64,000 nucleotides of DNA from Lachnospiraceae bacterium (GTDB taxonomy: Bacteria > Bacillota > Clostridia > Lachnospirales > Lachnospiraceae), in contig CABJBM010000001.1 in the NCBI GenBank assembly GCA_902363835.1, positions 333,882 through 397,881 on the forward strand. Direction: 5' to 3'. Shown in pieces: positions 34,830 to 44,688 of the stretch. Position numbers and translations under genes: made by a program. The notes beneath the pieces are model-generated. The model was given only the letters and a program-made list of their open reading frames with translations. It had not been told where the DNA came from and searched no databases. Every line of letters starts with the position of its first letter. Positions within the stretch are counted from its first letter, which is position 1.

Positions 34830-36620
34830 TTACCCTTTTTCAAGATCACTTTGAATTTCTTTCGGAATTCGTATAACAATACGCGTCCCCTGCCCCTCTT
34901 TGCTTTCCACCAATACCTGGAACTGTTCTCCATACCGGATTCGCAGCCGCTCCTTAATATAAAACAACCCAAAACTTCTGTTTCTGCCGGCTTCTCCCGG
35001 CTCATTTAGCAACCTGGATAATTCCCCGACCTTTTCTTCTTCCATGCCCTTCCCGTCATCCCAGACTTCCAGGCTCACCCAATCATCTTCCACCCTTCCG
35101 GTGACCTTTAAATGCCCGTCTCCGTTTTTCATTTTCACCCCATGGTAAATGGAGTTTTCCACCAGAGGCTGCAGGATCATTTTCGGCAGAATCACCTTCA
35201 TGCAGTCTTCCTCCGCCTGAATTTCATACTGCACCTTTGGCCCGTAACGGATTTTCTGTATGTAGAGATAATTGGAAATGTAACGGATTTCTTCCTCAAT
35301 GGTAATGTAGTCTTTTCCCTTGCTTAAGCTGATGCGGAAAACATTGGTAAGGGCATCCACAAGATGGACAATGTCATAAGCGGAATGTTCTCTTGCCATC
35401 CAGCCTATGGTGTCAAGGGTATTGTATAAAAAATGCGGTTTAAACTGCTCCTGAACTGCCTTAAGCTGTGCTTTCCTCTTGTTTTCCTGTTCCTTATAAA
35501 CCTCCTCCATTAATTCCTGTATCCGCTCCAGCATCTGGTTGAACCGGCGGCCAAGCTCGCTGACCTCATCTAAATAATTGCCTTCAAACCGGACGGACAG
35601 ATTACCTTTTTCCGTCTCCTTCATCAGGTTTCGTAGCCTGACAATGGGTTTTGTCACCGTCTCTGAAATCTTCACCGCTACAATAAATACCGTGAGAATG
35701 GTTAAAACCAGAACCCAGCCAAACATGAACAGCATGGTATTTATTCCGCCCATGATTTCCCGGTAAGATGAAACGCTGACCGTTTTCCAGCCGGTATAGG
35801 CGGATTTTTGATAGCTGATCTGATATTTTTCCCCATTAATAACCGCGGTCACAGGCTCTTCTTCATTCCACAGCCATTCCGGGCGGATGCGGTAGACGAT
35901 TTTATTGGTTGGCGCATATACCAGATGATTCTGCTCATCCAGAACAAATACGAATCCATTTTCACCGATGTTCGCATCCTGGATGGCGGAGGAAATGATT
36001 TCATGCTTAACATCAAACAGCAATACGCCCACTCTTTCCCCTGTTTCCGGGTCAATGACTGCTTTCATCACTGAAAATACATCGTCAATGCTGTAAGCGG
36101 CCTCCGTAACAATATTCCTTCCGGTAACATCGCTGATGATCTGCATCTCTCCTGGAGATGACGCTGCTTTTTCATACCAGACCTCATTGACAAAAGGGTC
36201 CCGGGAGATTCTGGACATCCCTGTTCCCACATACATATCGTGCTCAGTAGCAAAGAAAATACCCGCAATCTCATCGTGAGTATCCGCCACCACTTCAAAG
36301 CTGTTTTTCAGGGCTGTTTCATACTCTTTCCAGCGGCTGTCCCCGGCAGACGGTATCTTTCCAAGATGCATGGGCTCAATAATCCGGATCAGCATATTTG
36401 CAGTCTTTTCAATACTGCTTATATAAATATCCGTTGTATGCTGCACCTGCCCCACCAGCAGGGACGTATGCTGGGTCACATTTCGCTCCGCCTCTCTGGT
36501 TGAGCTGATAATCCCCAAAATTCCCACAAAGCAGAAAGGAATGAGGGCAATAAAAATATGAGAATTAATCATTTTATCACGAATTTTCATATCCATGAAT
36601 TTTTTCTTCCAATATTTCAT
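34830..36620 (-). CDS. Sensor histidine kinase, LytS/YesM type
   Basis: A membrane kinase of 596 residues. Two membrane helices flank a large extracytoplasmic region (about 35-290, dCache-like in layout); a HAMP linker follows, then the His_kinase domain with phospho-acceptor motif FKPHFLYNTLD and a HATPase_c domain (NSIYHGV, DDGKGM, GTRIVIRIP). It should phosphorylate the YesN-type regulator at 41528. The start at 36620 is preceded by AGGGGTGAG; a start seven codons upstream has no RBS. It sits between the transporter genes and the double-binding-domain gene. Confidence 0.88.
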   Translation of the reverse strand: MKYWKKKFMDMKIRDKMINSHIFIALIPFCFVGILGIISSTREAERNVTQHTSLLVGQVQHTTDIYISSIEKTANMLIRIIEPMHLGKIPSAGDSRWKEYETALKNSFEVVADTHDEIAGIFFATEHDMYVGTGMSRISRDPFVNEVWYEKAASSPGEMQIISDVTGRNIVTEAAYSIDDVFSVMKAVIDPETGERVGVLLFDVKHEIISSAIQDANIGENGFVFVLDEQNHLVYAPTNKIVYRIRPEWLWNEEEPVTAVINGEKYQISYQKSAYTGWKTVSVSSYREIMGGINTMLFMFGWVLVLTILTVFIVAVKISETVTKPIVRLRNLMKETEKGNLSVRFEGNYLDEVSELGRRFNQMLERIQELMEEVYKEQENKRKAQLKAVQEQFKPHFLYNTLDTIGWMAREHSAYDIVHLVDALTNVFRISLSKGKDYITIEEEIRYISNYLYIQKIRYGPKVQYEIQAEEDCMKVILPKMILQPLVENSIYHGVKMKNGDGHLKVTGRVEDDWVSLEVWDDGKGMEEEKVGELSRLLNEPGEAGRNRSFGLFYIKERLRIRYGEQFQVLVESKEGQGTRIVIRIPKEIQSDLEKG

Positions 36621-36704
36621 TACACTCACCCCTATTTTCATAAATACATCCTGTCCTGTCCAGTATACCGAAGTTAACAGACTCTTACAACTCCATTATT
36701 TGCT

Positions 36705-37718
36705 TTATTGCCCGTCCTTTCCCTTTGATTTCTCTGTGCGGATTGCGATGATTCTCTGAATTACAATAAAGAAACAAAGAAGGGCTGCAATGGTAACTTT
36801 TGTCCACCAGGTATTTAAATTCTGGTAGGTAACGATTGTCTGGATAATTCCTTCTATCATAACGCCGATAACCGTACCTGCCACAGTTCCTACACCTCCG
36901 GTAAGAAGGGTGCCGCCGATCACAGCGGAAGAAAGGGCATCCAGTTCCAGGCCTAAATTTTGAAGGCCAAATCCTGCCAGAGTATAAAAACTGAACACGA
37001 TTCCTCCGAGAGCTGCACAAAAGCTGCTGATCCCGTATGCCGCAATCTTTGTTCCCGCAACGTTTAATCCCATAAGACTTGCGGACGTTTCACCGCCTCC
37101 CAGGGCATATAAACACCTTCCAAACTTTGTATATCTCAGGGTATAAACCGCAGCCGCAAAGACAATCACAAGGATGAATACATAATAATAAATTTTCCCG
37201 TTCCAGGCTTTTGCTTCTCCCAGACGGACCGCTACCTTTCCAAGAGCCATTGTCTTGAAAAACGGATTACTGATGGGAATGGAACGTTCACTGATCACAA
37301 CGCAAAGCCCCCGCATCAAAAACTGGCCGGCCAAAGTCACAATAAACGGCTGAAGCTTAAAGTAATGAATCAAAGCCCCCTGGGTGCAGCCTACGAGGAT
37401 TCCTGCACCAAGCATCAGAATAATCACCAGAAATGCCGGAACTCCCCGTTCCAGTAAGTAAGCGGAACCAACACCGGTAAATGCTATGGTAGACGCAATG
37501 GAAATATCGATTCCTCCGGTTATGAGCACAAAAGTGGCTCCGATTGCCGCTATCATCAGGTAGGCATTGTCATTAAAGAGGTTTAAAAAGGTTGATAAGG
37601 ATAAAAAGTTATTGTACTTTACAGAACCGAACAAAAACATCAGGACAAACAGTACAACAGTGATAACCAGGGAAATGTTATTGATCTGAAACTTTTTTCT
37701 TTTACCCGTCCGATCCAT
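36705..37718 (-). CDS. Sugar ABC transporter permease (YjfF-like)
   Basis: A 337-residue BPD_transp_2 permease with about eight to ten hydrophobic segments and the family signature GGETSASLMGLNV. Together with the protein encoded just upstream it forms a heterodimeric channel like YtfT-YjfF of the E. coli galactofuranose transporter. Its ATG shares one base with the upstream stop (TAATG), so translation is coupled. Confidence 0.88.
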   Translation of the reverse strand: MDRTGKRKKFQINNISLVITVVLFVLMFLFGSVKYNNFLSLSTFLNLFNDNAYLMIAAIGATFVLITGGIDISIASTIAFTGVGSAYLLERGVPAFLVIILMLGAGILVGCTQGALIHYFKLQPFIVTLAGQFLMRGLCVVISERSIPISNPFFKTMALGKVAVRLGEAKAWNGKIYYYVFILVIVFAAAVYTLRYTKFGRCLYALGGGETSASLMGLNVAGTKIAAYGISSFCAALGGIVFSFYTLAGFGLQNLGLELDALSSAVIGGTLLTGGVGTVAGTVIGVMIEGIIQTIVTYQNLNTWWTKVTIAALLCFFIVIQRIIAIRTEKSKGKDGQ

Positions 37719-38749
37719 TAGCCAACCACCTTTCTGTTTATCCTTCTGCCTTTGATGATCAGATCCTTAAACTGCTTTGACTGGGACAGACAGATGACAA
37801 TAATCAGCAGCGCCTTTAATACCCGGATATAGGCTGCCGGAACTCCAAGGGCCAGTACTGTCGTTGTAATGCTCTGTACAATCAGCGCTCCTATGACGCT
37901 GGCAGGAATGGAGAAACGCCCGCCCATTAAGTTGGTTCCTCCGATTGCCACGGCAAGAATGGCATCCATTTCAATCCCCAGCCCCGCATTGTTGCAGTCC
38001 GCACCTTTGATTCCCGCACTTTCAATCAAACCGGCCACGGCAGCAAAGGCTCCGGAAAGCGTATAGATTGCCAGGAGCATCCGGTCAACCTTTATACCCA
38101 CATACTTAGAAGCAGTTGGATTGCAGCCCACGGATTCCAAAAACAGGCCAAATGCCGTTCTTCCTGTAAATACCACCAAAATTCCCACCAGAATAAGCAC
38201 AAGGAACAAGGGGAAAGGGAGTCCTAAAATATAGCCTCCATTAATAAAATAATAGGCCTCAGAGGTAATGGTAACGATCTTACCTCTGGTAATCAGCTGT
38301 GCGATTCCTCTTCCAGCTACCATTAAAATCATGGTGGCCACAATTGGCTGAATCTTTATTTTTGCCACTAAAAATCCATTCCAAATGCCGCTGGCAGCGC
38401 CGGCAAGAATTGCCACAATGATTGCCGCGGCAACACTTCCGTTTAATGCCGGAAAAATATTGCCGTTTACAATGCTGCATGCAATGGCTCCGCTGATCGC
38501 CATAACAGAGCCTACGGAAATATCGGTTCCTCCCGTTGCCAGTATCATGGTCATGCCGGCAGCCAGTATCATAAGCTTGCTTCCGTTTCTTACGATATCA
38601 ATAATACGTCCGTATAAGTGTCCATCCACAATGGAGAGCATGAAAAATTCTCCCTTGCTGACAATGCCGTTAAAAAGCAGAATCATGATGAAAATTATGA
38701 GGGGGCGAATATACTGTTTTCCTGATAAACGGTTCCATAATTCTCTCAT
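37718..38749 (-). CDS. Sugar ABC transporter permease (YtfT-like)
   Basis: A 343-residue BPD_transp_2 permease, hydrophobic throughout, with GTDISVGSVMAISGA and GCNPTASKYVGIKVDR as family motifs. It pairs with the YjfF-like permease (1-nt overlap) and the ATPase (4-nt overlap, ATGA). Two distinct permeases with one double ATPase is the YtfQRT-YjfF arrangement, rather than the homodimeric RbsC type. Confidence 0.88.
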   Translation of the reverse strand: MRELWNRLSGKQYIRPLIIFIMILLFNGIVSKGEFFMLSIVDGHLYGRIIDIVRNGSKLMILAAGMTMILATGGTDISVGSVMAISGAIACSIVNGNIFPALNGSVAAAIIVAILAGAASGIWNGFLVAKIKIQPIVATMILMVAGRGIAQLITRGKIVTITSEAYYFINGGYILGLPFPLFLVLILVGILVVFTGRTAFGLFLESVGCNPTASKYVGIKVDRMLLAIYTLSGAFAAVAGLIESAGIKGADCNNAGLGIEMDAILAVAIGGTNLMGGRFSIPASVIGALIVQSITTTVLALGVPAAYIRVLKALLIIVICLSQSKQFKDLIIKGRRINRKVVG

Positions 38750-40275
38750 GATGCTTCACCTCCAGCCATAGTCCGCATAATCGCTTCCTCTGATATTTCT
38801 TTTCCGGTTAGTTCCCCCACCTGCTTCATATCACGGAGCACGATCATCCTGGTACAGCAGCGGAGCATTTCATCAATTTCTGATGAAATAAAGAGCACTG
38901 CCATCCCTTTCCCTGCAAGGTCCATTACGATTTTCTGAATCTCTGCTTTTGTTCCGATATCAATTCCCCGGGTGGGCTCATCAAGCATTAAAAACTCCGG
39001 TTCAATGGCAAGCCATCTGGCGAGAATTACCTTTTGCTGGTTTCCGCCGCTTAAATTCTTAATCAGCTGTTCTGTTCCCGGGGTTTTGATTTGAAGTTTT
39101 TCAATATACTCCTTTGCCAGCTCTTCCGCCTCTTTTCTGGAAATCTTATGAAAGATCCCCTTTTTCACCTGAAGGGCAAGTATGATATTTTCCCAGATAG
39201 AAAGCTCTCCGATTATTCCCTCTGTCTTTCGGTTTTCCGGACAAAAGGCGATTCCATTTCGGATTGCATCTAAGGAAGAATGAAGGTGCACCGTCTTATC
39301 CTTTACTTTTATTTCTCCTTCGCTGATGGGATCTATGCCAAATAAGACCTTGGCCGTCTCTGAACGGCCTGAGCCTAACAGCCCTGAAAGTCCCAGAACC
39401 TCACCCTTTTTCACCTCAAGTCCAAACCCCTTTACCGTTCCCGGACTGCTGACATTGACCAGTTCAATAAAGGTCTCTTTCTTTCGCCCCTCTGCTTCCT
39501 CCGGCTGCTTTTCACTCATGGATTCCTTAAGCCCTGCGTAATCCTTGCCTATCATTTTTCCCACCAGCTCTACTCTTGGCAGTTCTTTGGTCAAATAGGT
39601 TCCTACATACTTTCCGTTCCGAAGTACGGTGATTCTGTCAGTGACCTCATAAACCTGATCCAGAAAATGTGTGACAAAAACAATTCCCATGCCTTCCTTA
39701 CGAAGCCTTCTCATGATTTGAAACAATTTTACAACTTCAGCGGAAGAAAGGCTGCTGGTTGGCTCATCTAAGATCAGAACCCTGGCATCAATATCACTGG
39801 CCCTTGCAATGGCCACCATCTGCTGAATGGCCACAGAGTAATGATCCAGACTTTTCGTAACATTTATATGTAAATCAAATTTTTCCAGCAGGTCACTGGC
39901 ATCGGCATTGATTTTTTTCCAATTAATTGTTCCAAACCGGTTCCTGGGTTCCCGCCCAATGTAAATATTTTCCGCTACGGAAAGATTAGGGCAAAGGTTA
40001 ACTTCCTGGTATACGGTTGAAATTCCTTGGTTTTGCGCCTCCTGAGTGGATCTTGGATTGATCTGTTTTCCCTCCAGCTCAATGACCCCCTGATCCTTGG
40101 TTTCCACTCCGGTCAAGACTTTAATAAGAGTTGATTTTCCTGCACCGTTTTCCCCTAATAAGGCATGTATTTCTCCCCGTTTTAAATCAAACTGTACATC
40201 AGATAAAGCAATGACCGCCTTCCCAAAGGCCTTGGATATATTTCTGGCTGTCAACAGCTGGTTTCCAGCACTCAT
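38746..40275 (-). CDS. Sugar ABC transporter ATP-binding protein, two nucleotide-binding domains
   Basis: A 509-residue RbsA/YtfR-type ATPase. The first domain has Walker A GENGAGKST (about 38-46) and Walker B VLILDEPTSSL. The second has a degenerate Walker A (SGLLGSGRSE), the signature NLSGGNQQKV and MLDEPTRGID. It drives the YtfT/YjfF-like permeases. A hairpin with a T-tract (40328-40367) separates it from the binding-protein gene and may reduce its expression relative to that gene. Confidence 0.92.
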   Translation of the reverse strand: MSAGNQLLTARNISKAFGKAVIALSDVQFDLKRGEIHALLGENGAGKSTLIKVLTGVETKDQGVIELEGKQINPRSTQEAQNQGISTVYQEVNLCPNLSVAENIYIGREPRNRFGTINWKKINADASDLLEKFDLHINVTKSLDHYSVAIQQMVAIARASDIDARVLILDEPTSSLSSAEVVKLFQIMRRLRKEGMGIVFVTHFLDQVYEVTDRITVLRNGKYVGTYLTKELPRVELVGKMIGKDYAGLKESMSEKQPEEAEGRKKETFIELVNVSSPGTVKGFGLEVKKGEVLGLSGLLGSGRSETAKVLFGIDPISEGEIKVKDKTVHLHSSLDAIRNGIAFCPENRKTEGIIGELSIWENIILALQVKKGIFHKISRKEAEELAKEYIEKLQIKTPGTEQLIKNLSGGNQQKVILARWLAIEPEFLMLDEPTRGIDIGTKAEIQKIVMDLAGKGMAVLFISSEIDEMLRCCTRMIVLRDMKQVGELTGKEISEEAIMRTMAGGEAS

Positions 40276-40327
40276 GGTGTTTCCTCCTCGCTTTTAAATT
40301 AAAAGGCCACTTCCTCTCATATAAAAA

Positions 40328-40367
40328 GGGTTGCTGCAAAAATAATGATATACTTTTGCAACAACCC
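40328..40367 (-). terminator. Intercistronic hairpin after the binding-protein gene
   Basis: A 14-bp stem with one mismatch (GGGTTGCTGCAAAA, 40328-40341; TTTTGCAACAACCC, 40354-40367) is followed on the minus strand by TTTTTAT. It lies 7 nt past the binding-protein stop. In ABC operons such elements give partial termination or protect the upstream mRNA, so the binding protein is made in excess. Confidence 0.65.
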
Positions 40368-40373
40368 CGCCAT

Positions 40374-41432
40374 TTAATATTTGCGGTCCGGAAGTACCTT
40401 AGCTGCCATATCAGCGGTGAATACGCCATCAACGGATTTTACCCATTTATCAACGGACTGGCCTGCTTTCAGCTTTGCTGCCGTTTCAAATAAAAGCGGC
40501 CCAAGCAGAGGATTACACTCTACGGTACAGTTTGCCTCTCCGGCTGCCATTGCTTCAAAGATTCCGCGGACGCCGTCAATGGAAACGATCTTAATGTCTT
40601 CACCCGGCTTTAATCCTGCTTCTTTGATTGCCTCGATTGCTCCAAGGGCCATATCATCGTTGTGTGCATAAACGCCTTTGATATCCTTATTGGATTTTAA
40701 GAAAGACTCCATAACCTCTTTTCCCTGAGCTCTGGTAAAGTCGCCGGTCTGGGAAGCTACAATCTCAATTCCTGGATAGCTTGCTTTGATTTCATCATCA
40801 AATCCGGTTTTACGGTCAGTTGCTGCGGAAGCGCCTACGGTTCCTTCCAGCTCAACAATCTTTCCCTTTTCCCCAACCAGCTTTGCCATTTCCTTTGCAG
40901 CCATTTTGCCTTCTTCAATAAAATCAGAACCAATAAAGGTTGCGTATAAATCTTCGCTGACATCCGCTCTCCGGTCCAGAAGGATAATGGGAATACCTGC
41001 CTCTTTTGCCTCAGCAAATACCTGATCCCATCCAGTTTCCACTACCGGCGCAAGACCGATAACATCGACGCCCTGCTCAATAAAGTTTTTAATTGCCTTA
41101 ATCTGGTTTTCCTGCTTCTGCTGCGCATCTGCAAAAAGAAGCTCTACCTTATCCGAGTTTTCAGATGCATAAGTCTGAATGGAAAGGGTTTCTGCATCAC
41201 GCCATCCGGATTCCTGGCCAATCTGGGCAAAACCCACTACCAGCTTTTCCCCGGCTGCATCAGGAGCTTTTGCCGTGGTCTCCTCTGCTTTTGCTGTGGT
41301 TTCCGCCTGTGCTGCCGTAGTCTGGGGGGCTGCCGTGGTTGATGCCCCGCTGCTGGCTCCGCTGCTGCATCCGGCTAAGGAAGCCGCAGCCATGGAAGCG
41401 CACAGCAATACGCTTAGAAAGCTTTTTTTCAT
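40374..41432 (-). CDS. Sugar-binding lipoprotein (YtfQ-like)
   Basis: A 352-residue Peripla_BP_4 protein with a lipoprotein signal (AAASLAGC, Cys near 22) followed by a Ser/Thr/Ala/Glu-rich linker (about 23-62). The binding body contains VGFAQIGQESGW, APVVETGWD and LLDRRAD, as in galactofuranose-binding YtfQ. It delivers sugar to the permeases at 36705 and 37718. RBS AGGAGG. The exact sugar is not proven. Confidence 0.9.
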   Translation of the reverse strand: MKKSFLSVLLCASMAAASLAGCSSGASSGASTTAAPQTTAAQAETTAKAEETTAKAPDAAGEKLVVGFAQIGQESGWRDAETLSIQTYASENSDKVELLFADAQQKQENQIKAIKNFIEQGVDVIGLAPVVETGWDQVFAEAKEAGIPIILLDRRADVSEDLYATFIGSDFIEEGKMAAKEMAKLVGEKGKIVELEGTVGASAATDRKTGFDDEIKASYPGIEIVASQTGDFTRAQGKEVMESFLKSNKDIKGVYAHNDDMALGAIEAIKEAGLKPGEDIKIVSIDGVRGIFEAMAAGEANCTVECNPLLGPLLFETAAKLKAGQSVDKWVKSVDGVFTADMAAKVLPDRKY

Positions 41433-41527
41433 TTTTATAATCCTCCTTTTTTTGTTTAAACCATAGGTTTATTATGCAGGAAGGAGGAAAGAAAGTCTTT
41501 GCAATAATTTGAGTAAAAGGTATAAAA

Positions 41528-42754
41528 TCATTGCATGGAGAAGGCCTGGTTATCAGTTTTGATTAATCTCCGGTATTCCGCAGGGCTGACCCCCAAGTTC
41601 TTTTTAAATACATTGCTGAAATAATGCTGGTTCGCATATCCGGTCAGCTCTGCGATTTCATAAATTTTCAGCTGGTCGTTCTGCAAAAGCTCTATTGCTT
41701 TGCGGATTCTGACGCCGGTTAAGTAATCAATAAAGGTGACACCCATCTCCCTTCGGAACATCCGGCTTAAATGAGGAACAGACAAATTCACATGGCTGGC
41801 CGCATCCTGAAAGGAAAAGTCTTCTCTTGAGCAGTTGTCCTCAATATAGAGCTTCACATCCTTAATCACGGCGGAACCGGTTTCCAGTTCCTTCAGCCGG
41901 CTGACAGCCGTTTCATAGGTTTCAGCAAGGGCCCCGTAATCCTCTCCGTTTGCCTGTATTACTATGCTGCGCACCGGTAAATGGGACTCCAGCATATTGC
42001 AATAAGTCTCCACCTGCTCCTCTGCTGCTTCCTGAGCAACCATTTTTGAGATCACAACCAGGTTGCCATGTCTGTCCTGGCAGCTGTTGGGGTTCACCAG
42101 TCCATGGAACATCTCATTTGCAATATTCTCAGCAACAAAAAACAGCAAATCCTCATTCCATGTGCCTTTTACATCTTCCATTTTCTGATAGTCCAGAGAA
42201 ACCACTGTAACAGTAAATGGTTCGGGAAGGAACAGGCTTAAATACTGGGAACGCTCCCTGATCTCCTCTCTTGTATAATGACCTTCCAGTGCCTTCTGCC
42301 AAAAGTTGGAGGCAAGATAGGTACGGTTTTGCGCCAGCATGCTCCTCGCCCAGTCAAGGTACTTATCCTCACTTTCTTCCTTCAGCAGCTTTTCCCTGAT
42401 CCGCTGAATCATCTCATCAAAAGGTTCTTCCATCAAAGGCTTGAGAAGATATTCAAAAACCCCCAGTTGCAGCGCTTCTCTGGCATATTCAAACCGGTCG
42501 TAACCGGTAATGATTACCACCACTGCCCTGGGATTTATTTCTTTTAACTTTTTTATAAATTGAAGGCCATTTAAAAACGGCATATTAATATCAACAAAAT
42601 AAACATCCGGCGAGATATCCTTTGCCAGCTCAAAAGCCATCTCCCCATCCTCTGCTTCTGCTGCCAGCTGAAAATCGTCGTATTGTCTCAAAAAACTGAT
42701 AATCCCCCTGCGGATGATGTATTCATCATCCGCCACCAGTACTTTATACCCCAT
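41528..42754 (-). CDS. Response regulator, YesN type (receiver plus AraC DNA-binding domain)
   Basis: A 408-residue regulator. The N-terminal receiver domain has the phospho-acceptor D55 (YFVDINMP). A middle linker follows, then a C-terminal AraC/XylS domain (about 300-400; DAASHVNLSVPHLSRMFRREMG and LTGYANQHYFSNVFKKNLG, the two helix-turn-helix motifs). It is expected to activate the sugar transporter operon just downstream (95-bp gap) when phosphorylated by the LytS-type kinase at 34830. The transporter thus lies between its own regulator and kinase genes. Confidence 0.9.
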   Translation of the reverse strand: MGYKVLVADDEYIIRRGIISFLRQYDDFQLAAEAEDGEMAFELAKDISPDVYFVDINMPFLNGLQFIKKLKEINPRAVVVIITGYDRFEYAREALQLGVFEYLLKPLMEEPFDEMIQRIREKLLKEESEDKYLDWARSMLAQNRTYLASNFWQKALEGHYTREEIRERSQYLSLFLPEPFTVTVVSLDYQKMEDVKGTWNEDLLFFVAENIANEMFHGLVNPNSCQDRHGNLVVISKMVAQEAAEEQVETYCNMLESHLPVRSIVIQANGEDYGALAETYETAVSRLKELETGSAVIKDVKLYIEDNCSREDFSFQDAASHVNLSVPHLSRMFRREMGVTFIDYLTGVRIRKAIELLQNDQLKIYEIAELTGYANQHYFSNVFKKNLGVSPAEYRRLIKTDNQAFSMQ

Positions 42755-42978
42755 AGGTGCCCCTCCTGAAATTTTATTTGATTCCTATTATAGCACATTT
42801 TTTTCTTTGTAACTGCGTTTCTGCAGACAATGGATATGAGGTTTTCCATTAATTTTTTCTGCCTTTTTTGTTACAGGGTTTTGGGGATGGATTTAAATAT
42901 GGGAATGCAATTAAATGACCTGTTGTTATCCTGAAAATGAACTTTTTTTGACTGTAAAAACCTTCGTAAAAACAAAAA

Positions 42979-43016
42979 AGCAGGATGCCTGAGTAAAAAC
43001 TGCAGGACATCCTACT
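42979..43016 (-). terminator. Terminator of the ABC-2 exporter genes
   Basis: Stem AGCAGGATG / CATCCTACT (one G-T pair), followed on the minus strand by TTTTTTGTTTTT. It lies 27 nt past the permease stop. Confidence 0.7.
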
Positions 43017-43042
43017 TATGATTAAAATGGAATAATACGATT

Positions 43043-43858
43043 CTACCTGTTTTTCTCACTTCTTGCGTAAAAGAACGTGCCTGCCATGAGGCAAACAACA
43101 GCGATTATAAGAGTAGCGGATAAACTAACGGCAGGGTTAAACAGCACAATGTCACCGTATTCCTGCGTTCCTGCATACACCACGGCACGGGTAAGGTCAA
43201 GGCTGTATGTCATAGGCAGAATCCTGCTGATCAGCCATAAGATTCCGCTTGAATGGTTAATCGGGATAATTGCGCCACACAGGAACATTTGCGGCATCGT
43301 AATCAGCGTTGTCACCATATTTGCTATCTTACGGTCTTTTATCAGGCCGATAGGAACGATTGCCATGGCGCCGGCTGACAGGCACATAAGCGGCGACAGG
43401 GCAAGTATGCTAAGAAATTGGGGCAGCGTGAGAGAGATGCCCATAAGTGCACCGACTATCATCGCCCCCAGCATGCTCGTGGCCGCCGGCAGCCATGAAC
43501 CAAGGATTTTGCCAATAACAAGGGCATACCTGGAAACAGGCGCAACCAGAAATTCCTCGGAAAAATTACTGTCATGGTCGTCAACAAGGGAAGCGACGCC
43601 GTTTGATGTAAATGTATAAAGCATATTGACCATCATTCCTACGAGCATAAACAAACCAAAGTTAAAGCCCAGGCCACCCGTCATATTCTGCGTGAGATTA
43701 CCTCCTATCATACCCATCATAATGACAGGCATTGCAAGGCTCATAATCAGCATCCCCGGCGACTTAAACGCTGCGGTGACTTCACGGCAGATAAGCGCCC
43801 ATACGGCATTGATTTCACGGACAGCCCGCGATTGCTTTTTAGTGATGATTGCTTCCAT
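43043..43858 (-). CDS. ABC-2 type transporter permease
   Basis: A 271-residue membrane protein with six hydrophobic segments and an ABC-2 family C-terminus (MFLCGAIIPI). It forms an exporter with the ATPase encoded 2 nt upstream. Related DrrB-like pairs pump drugs or lipids, but the substrate is unknown. It belongs to the unit controlled by the two-component system at 44752-46427, as shown by shared promoter repeats. Confidence 0.88.
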   Translation of the reverse strand: MEAIITKKQSRAVREINAVWALICREVTAAFKSPGMLIMSLAMPVIMMGMIGGNLTQNMTGGLGFNFGLFMLVGMMVNMLYTFTSNGVASLVDDHDSNFSEEFLVAPVSRYALVIGKILGSWLPAATSMLGAMIVGALMGISLTLPQFLSILALSPLMCLSAGAMAIVPIGLIKDRKIANMVTTLITMPQMFLCGAIIPINHSSGILWLISRILPMTYSLDLTRAVVYAGTQEYGDIVLFNPAVSLSATLIIAVVCLMAGTFFYARSEKNR

Positions 43859-43860
43859 AT

Positions 43861-44658
43861 TTACGCAACCTCCTTTCCCTTATTCAGAAACTCAATATAT
43901 GCATCCTCAAGCGAGGGCAGGCACACACGAGGCGTAGGGTCAAAGGCAATCTGACGCTTCATTGCGTCGGGCGTACCGCAAAATGCGATTTTCCCATTAT
44001 TAATGAGGCAGACATTTGTGGCGTTCTCTGCCTCGTCAATGTAGTGTGTGGTAAGAAACACGGTTGTACCAAATTGTTCACGCACGGTATTGATGTAATT
44101 CCACAATCCCCTGCGGCTCACTGCATCAAGCCCTTGGGTTGGCTCGTCAAGGAACAGCACATCAGGCGTGTGCATCAGACTGCGGATTATTTCCAGCTTA
44201 CGCTGCATGCCACCGGACAGTTTGCCGGCACGCTTAAAAAGTGAATCCGAAATGCCGACGATTTCCGCCAGCTGTAAAACCTGCTCCCTGTAAGCCTTTG
44301 GCATCAGCTTAAAACCTGGGCGATAAGCGTACATTCCATACAAGGCGGTGTGAAAGCGGATATTTTCCTCAGCAGTAAGGTTGGTGTCAAGGCTTGGCCT
44401 TTGCGAAATAATCCCTATATGCTCACGAACCTGCCGTGCCTGTTTGTCAACGTCAAACCCTGCGATTTTCACCTCGCCGCCTGTTTTGGAAAGCGTAGTT
44501 GTAAGGATTGATATTGTTGTGGTTTTACCCGCCCCGTTGGGGCCCAGGAAAGCAAAAAACTCTCCCTCACCCACGCTGAAACTTACACCGTTTACTGACG
44601 GCGATTTTGCACCACTATATTGTTTGACAAGGTTGTTAACCTCTATGACATTGCTCAT
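43861..44658 (-). CDS. ABC transporter ATP-binding protein (DrrA-like)
   Basis: A 265-residue ATPase. Walker A GPNGAGKTT (about 39-47), signature LSGGMQRKL, Walker B VLFLDEPTQGLD and switch His in TTHYIDEA are all intact. The DrrA-like subfamily energises ABC-2 exporters. RBS GGAGG, 8 nt from the ATG. A dedicated promoter with four 11-bp repeats lies upstream, although read-through from the kinase gene is possible because no terminator intervenes. Confidence 0.92.
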   Translation of the reverse strand: MSNVIEVNNLVKQYSGAKSPSVNGVSFSVGEGEFFAFLGPNGAGKTTTISILTTTLSKTGGEVKIAGFDVDKQARQVREHIGIISQRPSLDTNLTAEENIRFHTALYGMYAYRPGFKLMPKAYREQVLQLAEIVGISDSLFKRAGKLSGGMQRKLEIIRSLMHTPDVLFLDEPTQGLDAVSRRGLWNYINTVREQFGTTVFLTTHYIDEAENATNVCLINNGKIAFCGTPDAMKRQIAFDPTPRVCLPSLEDAYIEFLNKGKEVA

Positions 44659-44688
44659 AAAATTACCTCCGTTTGATTTGATGAGCCA

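Noticed and set aside
34829..35005. N-terminal extension of the double binding-domain protein
   Set aside because: Would overlap the kinase gene by 176 nt; the anchor begins naturally at the ATG at 34828.
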